A DNA stretch of 64,000 nucleotides from JBCBKP01 sp038521625 (GCA_038521625.1 JBCBKP010000012.1:1-64000), one strand, 5' to 3'. Numbered from the stretch's first letter, positions 15,991 through 25,185 are shown. Translations and numbers: made by a program. Notes: generated by a model from the letters alone, not told the origin.

Positions 15991-17282
15991 GCGGCCCGCT
16001 CCTTGTCACGCATCCGCGCCTCGAGCTCCGCGACGATCTCCTCCGCGAGCACGTGCTCGACCTGGTCCACGGTCCAGTCGACGTGGCTCGGCGCGACGTC
16101 GGCGTAGCTGACGAGATATTGGGTCCAGAGCGCGTGGTTCCGCGCGATCTCGGCGCCGCGCCGCAGCCCGGCCTCGGTCAGTTCGAGACGCGAGATGCCC
16201 ACGCGGCGGACCGATCCGCGCCGCCGCAGCGCCAGCACGACGAGCGGGCGGAGCCAGACCGGCCAGCCGCGGACGGTGGCAACGCGGCGCAGCTCCGCGC
16301 GGTCGAGCGTGCGCGTTCCAAGATCGTGGGCCAGCTCGAGAAGGTGATCCCCCGCGATGCGTAGACGCAGACGGGCTCGGCCGAGCGCGGCCGCGATCAC
16401 GCCGCGTCTGGGCGCGAACAGCAGAGAGATCACGAGCAGCACCCCGGCCGACAGCACGACGATCGGCCCGGTCGGCACGTCGTCGACCAGCGAGGACGCC
16501 GCACCGCCCGCGTACCCGCTGAGACCGCCGACGAGCCCCGCGACACCGAGCATGCGCCCGAGCCGCTCGGTCCAGAATCGCGCGGCCACGGCCGGGATGA
16601 CGAGCATGGCGACCGCGAGCACGAGCCCGACCGCCTGCAGCCCGACGACCGCGACGACCAACACCATCGCGAGGATCGCGAGGTCGATGCGTCGGGTCTT
16701 CCATCCGCTGGCGGACGCGAACCCCTCGTTGAAGCAGACGAGGCCGAACTCCTTGCGGAACAGGAACACGGCGAGTGCAACGGCAAACGCGACCACGCCG
16801 ATCACGGCGACGTCCGCGACCTGCATCGCGGCGGCTTGCCCGAAGATGAAGTGATCGAGGCCGGCCGGCGACCCGGCGGCGTTCCCCGGACGCTGCAGAT
16901 AGCTCAGGATGACGATGCCCGCTCCGAAGAAAACGCTGAGCACGATCCCGATCGCCGCGTCCTCGGGGAGCCGCGTGCGTCGCCGGATCGCGTCGATCGC
17001 GAGGACACCGAGCACGGCGCTGGCGGCCGCGCCGGCCATCAGCACGGGAAGCGACATCCCGCGGGCGCCCAGCGCCGTCGCCAGAATGAACGCGACGCAG
17101 ATGCCGGGCAGCGCGGCGTGCCCGATCGCGTCGGCCACCATCGATCGCCTGCGTAGCAGCGCGAATACGCCGGCGAGACCCGCGGCGATCCCGAAGAGCG
17201 TCGTGCCGGCGATGACGACGGCGCGCTCGTATCCCGCGCGGAACGTCAGCGTCTCGACGAGCTCGACCAGCGTCGCGTCCAA
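15987..17282 (-). CDS. Metal ABC transporter permease fused to a DtxR-like domain (first permease)
   Basis: This 431-aa protein pairs an ABC-3 permease (residues about 1-290, signature LLRRRSMVADAIGHAALPGI) with a C-terminal winged-helix and DtxR-like dimerisation segment (RLELTEAGLRRGAEIARNHA ... HVDWTVDQVEHVL). Compared by eye with the free repressor, the Glu83 equivalent is Thr and the His98 equivalent is Asp, so the metal site looks partly lost, unlike in its sister permease. The start is TTG at 17282, just after the ATPase stop (one-base gap). It would form a heterodimeric channel with the 14737 permease. Confidence 0.87.
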   Translation of the reverse strand: MDATLVELVETLTFRAGYERAVVIAGTTLFGIAAGLAGVFALLRRRSMVADAIGHAALPGICVAFILATALGARGMSLPVLMAGAAASAVLGVLAIDAIRRRTRLPEDAAIGIVLSVFFGAGIVILSYLQRPGNAAGSPAGLDHFIFGQAAAMQVADVAVIGVVAFAVALAVFLFRKEFGLVCFNEGFASASGWKTRRIDLAILAMVLVVAVVGLQAVGLVLAVAMLVIPAVAARFWTERLGRMLGVAGLVGGLSGYAGGAASSLVDDVPTGPIVVLSAGVLLVISLLFAPRRGVIAAALGRARLRLRIAGDHLLELAHDLGTRTLDRAELRRVATVRGWPVWLRPLVVLALRRRGSVRRVGISRLELTEAGLRRGAEIARNHALWTQYLVSYADVAPSHVDWTVDQVEHVLAEEIVAELEARMRDKERAA

Positions 17283-17283
17283 G

Positions 17284-18114
17284 TCATGCCTCGCCCGCGC
17301 CCGCCCGGGCGACCGCCTCGGCCGCCTCGGCGAGCAGGGTCAGCCGGCCGCCGTAGGTCCGATGCAGGTTCTCTCTCGTGAACACCTCGCCCACCGGCCC
17401 GGCGGCGACGACGCGCATGTTGAGAAGCACGACGTCGTCGAAGTACTCCCCCACCGTCTGGAGGTCGTGGTGCACCGCGATGACGGTCTTCCCGGTCGCG
17501 CGAAGCTCGCGGAGCACGTCGACGATCGCCCGCTCTGTGGCCGCGTCGACGCCCGCGAACGGCTCGTCCATGAAATAGAGATCGGCCTCCTGCGCGAGCG
17601 CCCGGGCGAGGAAGACCCGCTGCTGCTGCCCGCCCGATAGCTGGCTGATCTGGCGGTCGGCGAAGTCGGCGAGCCCGACCCGCTCGAGGCAGGCCAGCGC
17701 GGCGAGCTTGTCCCGCCTCGAGACTCTCCGGAACCAGCCGATCCTGCGGTACCTGCCCATGCAGGCGACGTCGAGCGCGGAGACCGGGAAGTCCCAGTCG
17801 ACGCTCTCGCGCTGCGGGACGTACCCGACGCGCGACCGGACGTCCTCGATCCGACGGCCCCAGAACTCGACCAGGCCCGACGCCCGCGGCACGAGCCCGA
17901 GGCACGCCTTGATCAGCGTGCTCTTGCCCGCGCCGTTCGGGCCGACAACCGCGATGAGTCGCTCCGCGGGCGCGTCGTAGTCGACGTCCCACAGCACCGG
18001 CTTTCGCTCGTACGCGACGGTCATGGCGTGCACCGAGAGAGGGCTCTCGGGCGAGTGCTCGGGACGGTCGCCAAGGCCTCTCGGCCGCGGTGCCGGATGG
18101 ATGATCGTCGTCAC
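17284..18114 (-). CDS. Metal ABC transporter ATP-binding protein
   Basis: This 276-aa ATPase drives import of the metal. Walker A is VGPNGAGKST, the Q-loop is YVPQRESVDWDFPV (the SVDWDFPV form is typical of Mn/Zn importers), the signature is LSGGQQQR, Walker B is LYFMDEPFAGVD, and the switch His is in AVHHDLQ. The GTG start overlaps the stop of the substrate-binding gene by GTGA. An N-terminal extension of about 25 residues precedes the normal domain start. An internal ATG at residue 31 is a less likely start, since the overlap supports the longer form. Confidence 0.93.
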   Translation of the reverse strand: MTTIIHPAPRPRGLGDRPEHSPESPLSVHAMTVAYERKPVLWDVDYDAPAERLIAVVGPNGAGKSTLIKACLGLVPRASGLVEFWGRRIEDVRSRVGYVPQRESVDWDFPVSALDVACMGRYRRIGWFRRVSRRDKLAALACLERVGLADFADRQISQLSGGQQQRVFLARALAQEADLYFMDEPFAGVDAATERAIVDVLRELRATGKTVIAVHHDLQTVGEYFDDVVLLNMRVVAAGPVGEVFTRENLHRTYGGRLTLLAEAAEAVARAGAGEA

Positions 18115-19133
18115 GGGCCGTCATCCGCGCCGTCGAGCCTCCCGGCACTCCCGGCCGCCGGGGCCTCGCCGCCGAGCGCCCGCGAGATCGTGGTCACGTT
18201 GTGGTCGATCATCCCGAGGTACGTGCCCTCGTAGGTCCCCGGGTCCCCCATCGCGTCGCTGAACAGGCTGCCGCCGATCACAACCTCGTGGCCTCTGGCG
18301 CGAGCGCCGGAAATCAGCGCCTGGACGTTGCGGTCCGAGACCGTCGACTCGACGAAGACCGCGCCGACTCGCCGCTCGACGAGCAACGCGACGAGCCGCT
18401 CGATGTCGCGGATCCCCGCCTCCGACTCGGTCGAGATCCCCTGGATGCCGACGACGTCGAATCCGAATCGCTCCCCGAAGTAATTGAACGCGTCGTGCGC
18501 CGTGACGACCACGCGCGAGGCCTCGGGCACGGTCGACAGCACGCGTTCGGCATAGGCGTCGACCGCGTCGAGCTCGGTCAGGAACGCCTCGGCGTTCGCC
18601 GCGTACACGGCCTCGCCACCCGGGTCGTGCTCGATCAGACGGTCGCGTACGACATCGACGGCGTGGGCCCAGCGCGCGGGGTCCATCCAGACGTGCGGGT
18701 CGAACGCGCCCTCGTAGTCCTCCGGCTCGAGCAGGTCCGACTCGCTCAGAAGCTCGGTGACCGCGAACACCTTCCGCCCTTCGGTCGCGGCGCTGACCAG
18801 CGCGTCGGTCATCTTTCCCTCGAGCAGCAGGCCGTTGTAGAAAACGAGCCGCGCACCTCGGATCGCGACGATGTCATCGCGTGTCGGCTGGTAGAGGTGC
18901 GGGTCGATGCCCGGCCCGATCAGCGTCGTGACCGCAACCCGATCGCCGCCGATCGCGGAGACGACGTCGCCGATCATTCCCGTCGTCGCGACGATCGCGA
19001 CCGGGGCGTCGGTCCCCGCGGTGGCGGTTCCGGCCGGCTCGCCGCCCCGATCACACCCGACGAGTCCGAGCGAGACTCCGAGGGCGAACGCCAGCCGGAT
19101 GACAGGAGCAAGAGAGACAGTTCTGATATCCAT
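18111..19133 (-). CDS. Metal-binding lipoprotein of the ABC transporter (cluster A-I)
   Basis: This 340-aa solute-binding protein delivers Mn or Zn to the permeases. It has a lipobox (GLVGC) after the signal peptide, and the fold of the ZnuA/MntA family. Likely ligands lie in GIDPHLYQPTRDD, FDPHVWMDP, VVTAHDAFNYFGERFG and, near the C-terminus, GGSLFSDAMGDPGT. There is no His-rich loop of the kind common in Zn-specific ZnuA, and the final ligand is an Asp, both of which lean towards manganese (or iron). ATG 19133 has GAGG upstream and gives the proper signal peptide. It heads the operon behind the operator at 19188-19203. Confidence 0.9.
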   Translation of the reverse strand: MDIRTVSLAPVIRLAFALGVSLGLVGCDRGGEPAGTATAGTDAPVAIVATTGMIGDVVSAIGGDRVAVTTLIGPGIDPHLYQPTRDDIVAIRGARLVFYNGLLLEGKMTDALVSAATEGRKVFAVTELLSESDLLEPEDYEGAFDPHVWMDPARWAHAVDVVRDRLIEHDPGGEAVYAANAEAFLTELDAVDAYAERVLSTVPEASRVVVTAHDAFNYFGERFGFDVVGIQGISTESEAGIRDIERLVALLVERRVGAVFVESTVSDRNVQALISGARARGHEVVIGGSLFSDAMGDPGTYEGTYLGMIDHNVTTISRALGGEAPAAGSAGRLDGADDGP

Positions 19134-19173
19134 CGATCGATCCTCAATCGGCCGGAAATGCCGCGCCCGGGCG

Positions 19174-19203
19174 ATCTTACCATCAGAGTTTGACGAGTCA
19201 AAC
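19174..19203 (-). promoter_or_regulatory. Promoter of the metal transporter operon with overlapping palindromic operator
   Basis: On the minus strand, TTGACT (19201-19196) and TAAGAT (19179-19174) are separated by 16 bases and lie about 40 bases before the ATG at 19133. The sequence GTTTGACTCGTCAAAC (19203-19188) is a palindrome with perfect 7-bp arms covering the -35 box. A dimeric repressor bound there would block the polymerase. The repressor gene next door (19236-19898) encodes a DtxR/MntR family protein, whose sites are palindromes of this size. Confidence 0.7.
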
Positions 19204-19235
19204 ATTCCGGCGGCGTGGCCCGCATGCTCGCCCGG

Positions 19236-19898
19236 CTATCCGCGTCTGACCGTGATCCGTTGGGCCACGTCACACGAGAGTGCGACCGATTCGCCATCGG
19301 GTGTCCGGATCAGGACCGTGCCGCCGCCGGGGTTCACCGACATCATGGAGATCGGGGCGCCCGGGACGATCCCGTGCCTGGCGGCGAACTCGAGCAGGGT
19401 CGGGTCTTCGTCCCCGAGCCGAACGACCGTCGCCGACTCACCACCCCGTAGCTCGGAGAGCGCGACGCCACCGCGCTCGGCGACGGTGCCATCGGCGGCG
19501 GGGATCGGATCGCCGTGCGGATCGATGGCCGGGTGACCCAGATAGGCGTCCAGCCGGTCGAGGAGCTTGCGGGACATCGCGTGCTCGAGCCGCTCGGCCT
19601 CTTCGTGGACTTCGGCCCAGTCGAACCCGAGCTTCTGGACGAGGAATACCTCGATCAGGCGGTGCCGGCGGATGACGTCGAGGGCGAGTCGCTGGCCCTC
19701 GGCGGTCAGGCGGATGCCGGCGTACCGCTCGGAGTCGGCGAGCCCGGTCTCGGTGAGCTTCCGGACCATCGACGTGACGGTGCCCTTGGTCACGCCGAGG
19801 GCGCTTGCCAGCCCCGCGACGCTGGCCTCGCCGGAATCGGCGTCGCGCTGCGCGACGTAGATCGCCTTGAGGTAGTTCTCGACCGTCTCTGTCGGCAT
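19236..19898 (-). CDS. DtxR/MntR-family metal-dependent repressor
   Basis: This 220-aa protein should repress metal import when Mn(II) or Fe(II) is plentiful. The N-terminal winged helix has TVENYLKAIYVAQ and ALGVTKGTVTSMVRKLTETG. The metal and dimerisation domain has RRHRLIEVFLV and VHEEAERLEHAMS, keeping His79, Glu83, His98, Glu105 and His106 of DtxR; the Cys102 position is not Cys, as in Mn-responsive members. The C-terminal 75 residues are an SH3-like FeoA-type domain (LSELRGGESATVVRLGDEDP). MPTETVENYL at 19898 is the natural start. It lies upstream of the transporter operon on the same strand, with the operator between. Confidence 0.92.
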   Translation of the reverse strand: MPTETVENYLKAIYVAQRDADSGEASVAGLASALGVTKGTVTSMVRKLTETGLADSERYAGIRLTAEGQRLALDVIRRHRLIEVFLVQKLGFDWAEVHEEAERLEHAMSRKLLDRLDAYLGHPAIDPHGDPIPAADGTVAERGGVALSELRGGESATVVRLGDEDPTLLEFAARHGIVPGAPISMMSVNPGGGTVLIRTPDGESVALSCDVAQRITVRRG

Positions 19899-20069
19899 TG
19901 AGATCGATCGTATCGAGGTCCTCCTCGACAATACCTCTCGGACCTTCCGCGCCACCGAAGATCGGCGCGGAATTGAGCACAGGACTGTCTTGAGTTCGGG
20001 TCTATGTAAGACCGATGCCGCATAGTTGGTTAAAAGGTCCGAACACCGCCCCTCGCAGGATGAACAGCC

Positions 20070-21791
20070 GTGCCCGCCGCGCCGATCCCGAGCAACGAGA
20101 GCGAGAGACTCGCGGCGCTGCGGAGCTGCGAGATACTCGACTCGCCGCCGGAGACCGGGTTCGATGACCTGACCGTTCTGGCGTCGAGGCTCGCCGACGC
20201 GCCGATCGCGCTGGTGTCGCTGGTGGACGGCACGCGGCAGTGGTTCAAGAGCTCGGTGGGCTGCGACCTGCGGTCCACCCCGAGAGAGCAGGCGGTCTGC
20301 GGCTATGCGATTCTCGAGCCGGGTGCGCTCGTGATCCCGGACCTCGCCGCCGATCCGAGGACAGCCGACAACCCTCTCGTGACGGGCGAGCCGCGCCTTC
20401 GCGCGTACACGGGGATTCCTCTCCGGCTGAACGATGGGCTCGTGGTTGGGACGCTCTGCGCGATCGATCTGCGTGCGCGCGGGTTCTCAGACGCCCAGAT
20501 CGATGACCTGATGTCGCTCGCGCGCCAGGCCACCGCCCAGCTCGAGCTACGGCGCGCCCTGCACGGCTGCCGGGTCGCGTCGGAGGCGGCCGAGGAGGCG
20601 GGGCGGGCACGCTCCGCGTTCCTCGCGAACATGAGCCACGAGATCCGCACGCCGATGACGGCGATCCTCGGCTTCGCCGAGATGCTGGGCAACGAGTCTT
20701 CGGTCCAGGGATCGCGCGACGCGAGCGAGTCCGTTCGCGCTATCCGGCGCAACGCCGAGCACTTGCTGCATCTGATGAATGACGTGCTCGACATGAGCAA
20801 GCTCGGCGAGGGCAAGCTGCTCATCCGCGAGACGAGCGCCGACATCGCCGAGCTGCTCGACGACGTGCGTCTGTTCGCCGAATCACGTGCGCGCGCCGCC
20901 GGACTCGGTTTCCGCATCGAGCTGACGACGCAGACGCCCGGGGCGATACGGACCGATCCTGGGCGTCTCCGCCAGGTCCTCTTCAATCTCCTGGGCAACG
21001 CGCTGAAGTTCACGCACGAGGGCTCGATCACGCTCCGCTGCTGGTTCGACTCGATGACCGAGCAGATCGTGTTCGAGATCGAAGACACCGGGATCGGCAT
21101 GGACGTCCCAACTCTGCAACGCGTCCGGGCGTTCGAAGCGTTCACGCAGGGGGACGGCTCATCGGCGCGCCGCCACGGCGGTACGGGGCTCGGCCTGCAC
21201 ATCTCACACTCACTGGCGCAGCTCCTCGGTGGTTCGATCGAGATCGAGTCAGCACCCGGCCGGGGTAGCACCTTCTTCGTCTCGGTCGCGACCGGCGAGA
21301 TCGAGGGCGGAGCGATGCTTCTGGACGGGCGGTTCGCGGGACGGAGCAAGCCCGAAGGCGCCGCGCCCCCCGATCCTACGGACTCGAGCCCGCTCCGCGG
21401 GCGCCGGATTCTGGTCGCCGACGACAACCCCGACAACCGCCGTCTCCTGACCCACCACCTCGGTCGCGCCGGCGCCGAGACAGAGGTCGCGGGCAACGGG
21501 CGGGAGGCGGTCGAGCGCGTCAGGGCCGACGACTACGGTTTCGATCTGGTGCTGACGGATCTGCAGATGCCCGAGCTCGACGGGTACGGCGCAGCTCGCG
21601 CGCTGCGATCGCTCGGGTTCGCCGGCCCGATCATCGCTGTAACGGCGAACGACCTGGGATCCGATCGGCGGGCGTCGCTGGAGGCCGGGTGCGACAGCTA
21701 CCTGACCAAGCCGATCGACGCTCGGCAGCTCGTGCAGACCTGCCTCGAATCGCTGCGCAACAGTCGCACGGCAGGCGCCGACGCCGCCTGA
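20070..21791 (+). CDS. Hybrid histidine kinase (GAF-HisKA-HATPase-REC)
   Basis: This cytoplasmic 573-aa sensor kinase has no membrane span. Residues about 25-160 are a GAF domain (ILDSPPETGFDDLTVLASRL ... QAVCGYAILEPGALVIPDL). The HisKA box FLANMSHEIRTPM carries phospho-acceptor His190. The ATPase domain has N-box NLLGNALKFTHEG, G1 DTGIGM and G2 GGTGLGLHIS. The C-terminal receiver (RILVADDNPDNRRLL ... LTDLQMPELDGYG) has phospho-acceptor Asp497 and the switch Lys in YLTKPI. The GTG start has AGGA upstream. No response regulator lies beside it, so the output is probably through a distant phosphotransfer protein. Confidence 0.92.
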   Translation: MPAAPIPSNESERLAALRSCEILDSPPETGFDDLTVLASRLADAPIALVSLVDGTRQWFKSSVGCDLRSTPREQAVCGYAILEPGALVIPDLAADPRTADNPLVTGEPRLRAYTGIPLRLNDGLVVGTLCAIDLRARGFSDAQIDDLMSLARQATAQLELRRALHGCRVASEAAEEAGRARSAFLANMSHEIRTPMTAILGFAEMLGNESSVQGSRDASESVRAIRRNAEHLLHLMNDVLDMSKLGEGKLLIRETSADIAELLDDVRLFAESRARAAGLGFRIELTTQTPGAIRTDPGRLRQVLFNLLGNALKFTHEGSITLRCWFDSMTEQIVFEIEDTGIGMDVPTLQRVRAFEAFTQGDGSSARRHGGTGLGLHISHSLAQLLGGSIEIESAPGRGSTFFVSVATGEIEGGAMLLDGRFAGRSKPEGAAPPDPTDSSPLRGRRILVADDNPDNRRLLTHHLGRAGAETEVAGNGREAVERVRADDYGFDLVLTDLQMPELDGYGAARALRSLGFAGPIIAVTANDLGSDRRASLEAGCDSYLTKPIDARQLVQTCLESLRNSRTAGADAA

Positions 21792-21792
21792 G

Positions 21793-23118
21793 TCACCGCT
21801 TTAGCAGTTCGAGCGCCGCAGCTGTCATCGCCTCGACGCCGGTCGGGATTACCGAGTCATAATCCGGGGCGAAGAAGGGTGAGTGCAGCGATGGCAGGAT
21901 CTCGCCGGACTCACGCGCGGCCCGCCAACGGCCGGGCTCGACCGCCCCCGCCCAGAGCATCAGGCTCGGGATGCGCGGCTCGACTCGCCCGTAGAGGCTG
22001 AAGTCCTCGGCACCCATGACGGGGGCGGCCTCGATGAGCGCGCCCTCGCCGAGCTGTGACGAGATCGCGTCGGCGGCGCGACGCGCGAGTTCCGGATCGT
22101 TGTACGTGCTAGGCAGCGACTCGTCGAGCACGCGGACTTCGGGCAGTCGGTCCTCCGGGAGTCCCGCGGCGCGGCCGAGATTGATCGCGATCCGCTCGAT
22201 GGAATCGAGGATGCGGCGCCGGACCTCGTCGTTGTACGTGCGGACGGTGAGCTGTAGGTCGGCGCGGTCCGAGATCACGTTGTGCTTCGCGCCGGCGTTG
22301 AATGATCCCACCGTCACCACGGCCGGTTCGAGGGGTGATGTCTCGCGGCTGACGATCGTCTGCAGAGCTATCACGATCTGAGACGCCAGGACCACGGGGT
22401 CGCGGGTCGTGTGCGGATAAGCTCCGTGCCCGCCGATGCCGTGGACGGTGATGTCGACCGAGTCCACACTCGCGAGCGCGAAGCCGGGCGTCGCCGCGAT
22501 CCGTCCGGCGGGCAGTGCCGCGCTCACGTGCATCGCGAGGTTGAAGTCGGGCCGCGGGAATCGCTCGAACAGGCCGTCGGCGAGCATCGCCTTCGCACCG
22601 CCGCCCCGCTCTTCGGCGGGCTGCCCGATCATCATCAGCGTGCCGCGCCATTCGAGCCGGGCGTGCGCGAGCCGCCTGGCCGTGCCGAGCAGCGCGGTCA
22701 TGTGGACATCGTGACCGCAGGCGTGCATGACCCCGACCTCTTGGCCGTTCTGCTCGGTCGCTGTCACGGTCGATGCGAACGGGAGCCCGGTCTGCTCGAC
22801 CACGGGCAGGGCGTCGAGGTCCGTCCGGATCATCAGCGTCGGGCCGGTGCCATTACGCAGGACACCGACGACGCCGTAGCCGCCCACGTTCTCGGTGACA
22901 TCGAAGCCCAGGCCCCTGAGGTCAGCGGCAACGAACCGCGCGGTCTCGGCTTCCTGATAGCTCAGCTCGGGATTCGCGTGCAGATGCTTGTAGATCCGCA
23001 GCAGCTCGGGCATGTCGGCGCGGATGTCGCCGGCGAGCCGCGGGTGGGTCTGCGCCAGGAGCGGGCACGCGGCGAGCGCAGCAATCAGCAGGGCGGGGAG
23101 CGATCGATCGGTGAACAC
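21793..23118 (-). CDS. Secreted M20-family amidohydrolase
   Basis: This 441-aa metallohydrolase of the M20D (IAA-amino-acid hydrolase/hippurate hydrolase/AbgB-like) group cleaves N-acyl or N-aryl amide bonds. It has a signal peptide (MFTDRSLPALLIAALAAC), so unlike most family members it acts outside the cytoplasm. Metal ligands are in MHACGHDVHM, PAEERGGGAKAM and MGAEDFSLYG, and the dimerisation domain includes GIGGHGAYPH. The GTG start has a strong GGAGG. It converges on the histidine kinase gene with a one-base gap and diverges from the flippase gene. Confidence 0.9.
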   Translation of the reverse strand: MFTDRSLPALLIAALAACPLLAQTHPRLAGDIRADMPELLRIYKHLHANPELSYQEAETARFVAADLRGLGFDVTENVGGYGVVGVLRNGTGPTLMIRTDLDALPVVEQTGLPFASTVTATEQNGQEVGVMHACGHDVHMTALLGTARRLAHARLEWRGTLMMIGQPAEERGGGAKAMLADGLFERFPRPDFNLAMHVSAALPAGRIAATPGFALASVDSVDITVHGIGGHGAYPHTTRDPVVLASQIVIALQTIVSRETSPLEPAVVTVGSFNAGAKHNVISDRADLQLTVRTYNDEVRRRILDSIERIAINLGRAAGLPEDRLPEVRVLDESLPSTYNDPELARRAADAISSQLGEGALIEAAPVMGAEDFSLYGRVEPRIPSLMLWAGAVEPGRWRAARESGEILPSLHSPFFAPDYDSVIPTGVEAMTAAALELLKR

Positions 23119-23171
23119 TGGGCACCTCCTCGGGACACCAGACTAGCGTGCCCGGGGTAGTCTCTTGCCCG

Positions 23172-24770
23172 ATGAGATCTGCCCCCGACAAGGACGAGAG
23201 CCCGGCGCGCACCGCGTGCGACGGAGAGTTCTGCGCAGAACGTACGGAGTCATCGGGCCCGGTCCGTCACTCCGGGCGGCGCGTGCTCTCGAACACGCTC
23301 TCGATCGCCGTCGGCTCCAATCTCGCCGCGGTCGGGCGATTGGTCGTTCTGGCGCTCATCGCGCGCCAGTCGGGCACCGCCGCACTCACCCAATTCGCGG
23401 TGATCGTCCAGCTGCTCCGGATCGCCGAGGGCCTTCTCGACTTCGGCGGCTCGGACATCTTCGTGCGCGAGGTCAACCGAGAACCGTCGCGGATGCGTCG
23501 GCTGCTGCGGATCCTGACGGCTCACAAGCTCGTGCACGTCGTCCCGATCGGGCTGCTGTTCCTGGCTTCGCTGTACATCCTCAGGTCCGAGTCCGCCGAG
23601 CAGACGTCGGCCCTGCGCGACGCGGGCGTCGTCGGCGGGCTCAGCCTTGTGGCGTACATCGGCGTGCTCGTCTATCGCGTGCCGTTCCGGGCCGGTCTCG
23701 CCATGCACCGAGAGATGATCGCCGAGATCGGCAGTGTCGCGGCGCTCATCCTGATCGTCTACTTCCTGCCGACCGGATCCGGCATCGCCGCGATCCTCTG
23801 GGCGTACGTCGCGAGCCGCGTCGTCTTCGGGCTTCTCTGCATGACGCTCGGGTTCGATCGGTTCCGCCCTTCGCTCGGCGGCGTGTCGCTCCGCGACGTC
23901 GGGTGGGCGTATCGGTCGCTCGCCGTCATCGGCATCGCGGGCGTCTTCGGCTGGCTCTACGTCTCGTCCGACCTGCTGCTTCTGCAGTTCATCATCCCCG
24001 GCGGCACCGAGTCGATCGAGTCGGCATACTTCGTCGCCGGCCAGAAGTTCGCGGGCCCGGCGCTGCTCGCGCTGGCGGCGATCGGCGGCACGCTCTATTC
24101 CGTCGTCGCGGCCGCCTGGCACCACGACAAGCCGCGCTTCCGCCGGTCGTGTCAGCTCGCGGTCGACTCCATCTTCGTGCTCGGAGGGCTCCCGTTCGTT
24201 CTCTTCTTCAGCGCCGGGCCGTTCTTCATCGGGCTGATCGATGAATCACTCGGCGTCGGCGGCGCTCGGGTGGCCGCCCCCATCGCGCTCCTCTGCGTCG
24301 CGAAGGCGGTCTCCATGACGTTCGGCCCGGCGCTGTTCATCGTCAACCAGCAGCGCTGGATCCTCTTCATGCTCATCTGGTCGCTCGCGATCAAGGCGGC
24401 CGCGATCGTGGCGGTCCTTGAGTTCCTGCCCGAGGACCACGCGCTCGGCGGCGGCAGCGGGGTCGCGTGGGTCTCGCTGGCCGCCGAGACGCTGCTGATC
24501 ACGGTGCCCGTGCTCCTGCTCGTCCGGAGATTCACGGGCTTCGCCGCCTCCTGGTGGATCCCCGCGAGGGCCGCGGCGTGCGCCGTGGCCGCCGTGCTCA
24601 TCACGTCGGTGGTCCTGCCCGAACCGGATCTCGCGGCGGCCGTCGCCGGGGCGTTGCTGTACTCGGGCCTCGTGCTCGCGACGCGGACGGCCCGCCCCGT
24701 GCAGCTCCTCGCGATGCTGAGAGAGGGCGATCGCTCGGTTCCGGTCGGCGGCGAACGGGGGAGGCTCTGA
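23172..24770 (+). CDS. Polysaccharide flippase (Wzx-like, MOP superfamily)
   Basis: This membrane protein of about 532 aa has around twelve to fourteen predicted spans and no soluble domain. An N-terminal block (NTLSIAVGSNLAAVGRLVVL ... LLDFGGSDIFVREVNRE) is of the type seen in lipid-linked O-unit flippases, with the conserved charged loop after the second and third spans. It probably moves lipid-linked sugar units across the inner membrane for surface polysaccharide. The dTDP-sugar genes rmlA and rmlB just downstream support that. ATG 23172 was chosen; a GTG at 23148 would add eight residues. Confidence 0.82.
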   Translation: MRSAPDKDESPARTACDGEFCAERTESSGPVRHSGRRVLSNTLSIAVGSNLAAVGRLVVLALIARQSGTAALTQFAVIVQLLRIAEGLLDFGGSDIFVREVNREPSRMRRLLRILTAHKLVHVVPIGLLFLASLYILRSESAEQTSALRDAGVVGGLSLVAYIGVLVYRVPFRAGLAMHREMIAEIGSVAALILIVYFLPTGSGIAAILWAYVASRVVFGLLCMTLGFDRFRPSLGGVSLRDVGWAYRSLAVIGIAGVFGWLYVSSDLLLLQFIIPGGTESIESAYFVAGQKFAGPALLALAAIGGTLYSVVAAAWHHDKPRFRRSCQLAVDSIFVLGGLPFVLFFSAGPFFIGLIDESLGVGGARVAAPIALLCVAKAVSMTFGPALFIVNQQRWILFMLIWSLAIKAAAIVAVLEFLPEDHALGGGSGVAWVSLAAETLLITVPVLLLVRRFTGFAASWWIPARAAACAVAAVLITSVVLPEPDLAAAVAGALLYSGLVLATRTARPVQLLAMLREGDRSVPVGGERGRL

Positions 24771-24960
24771 TCCCTGCGTGCGCCGGGGGGCTCCGAGAAC
24801 CGGTCCGGGCGTGGTGGCTCATCCCTGACGAGCCGCACAGCCCGCACCGACTCTCGCGCCCGACGTCATCCGCGACGCGGGGACCAAGCCGCCCCTCCCC
24901 GGCGTCCGAGATTCACCCTATCGCGACGCAGCGGCGGCACGAACGAGGAGCACCGACGCC

Positions 24961-25185
24961 ATGGCCAACGCCGATCCGAGCTACGGACACTCGCCCCACG
25001 GCCCGGCCCAGACCTTCAGCGGCGCGACCACCGCCGTCGAGGCCTGGCGCCGCCTCCGCCTCACCGATTCCGACGAAGCCATCGTTACCGGCCCCGGCGG
25101 TCATGAGGTCGCCTCGATCGCGCTCGAGGAGCTCGAGCGGGCCGAGCCGTACGAGACGCTCGACGAGCTGCGCGGCGCGGCCTAA
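24961..25185 (+). CDS. Small conserved-looking protein in the sugar cluster
   Basis: This 74-aa protein of unknown family is supported by GAGGAG ten bases before its ATG and by its position between the flippase and rmlA on the same strand. It is acidic and mostly helical, with FSGATTAVEAWRRLRLTDSD and GHEVASIALEELERAEP. No Cys, membrane helix or signal peptide is present. It could be a small regulator or an accessory subunit. Confidence 0.6.
   Translation: MANADPSYGHSPHGPAQTFSGATTAVEAWRRLRLTDSDEAIVTGPGGHEVASIALEELERAEPYETLDELRGAA

Noticed and set aside
24771..24960. Possible small gene between the flippase and the 74-aa protein
   Set aside because: Frames here are shadows that overlap the flippase end or the next gene. 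No ribosome site or domain is seen.
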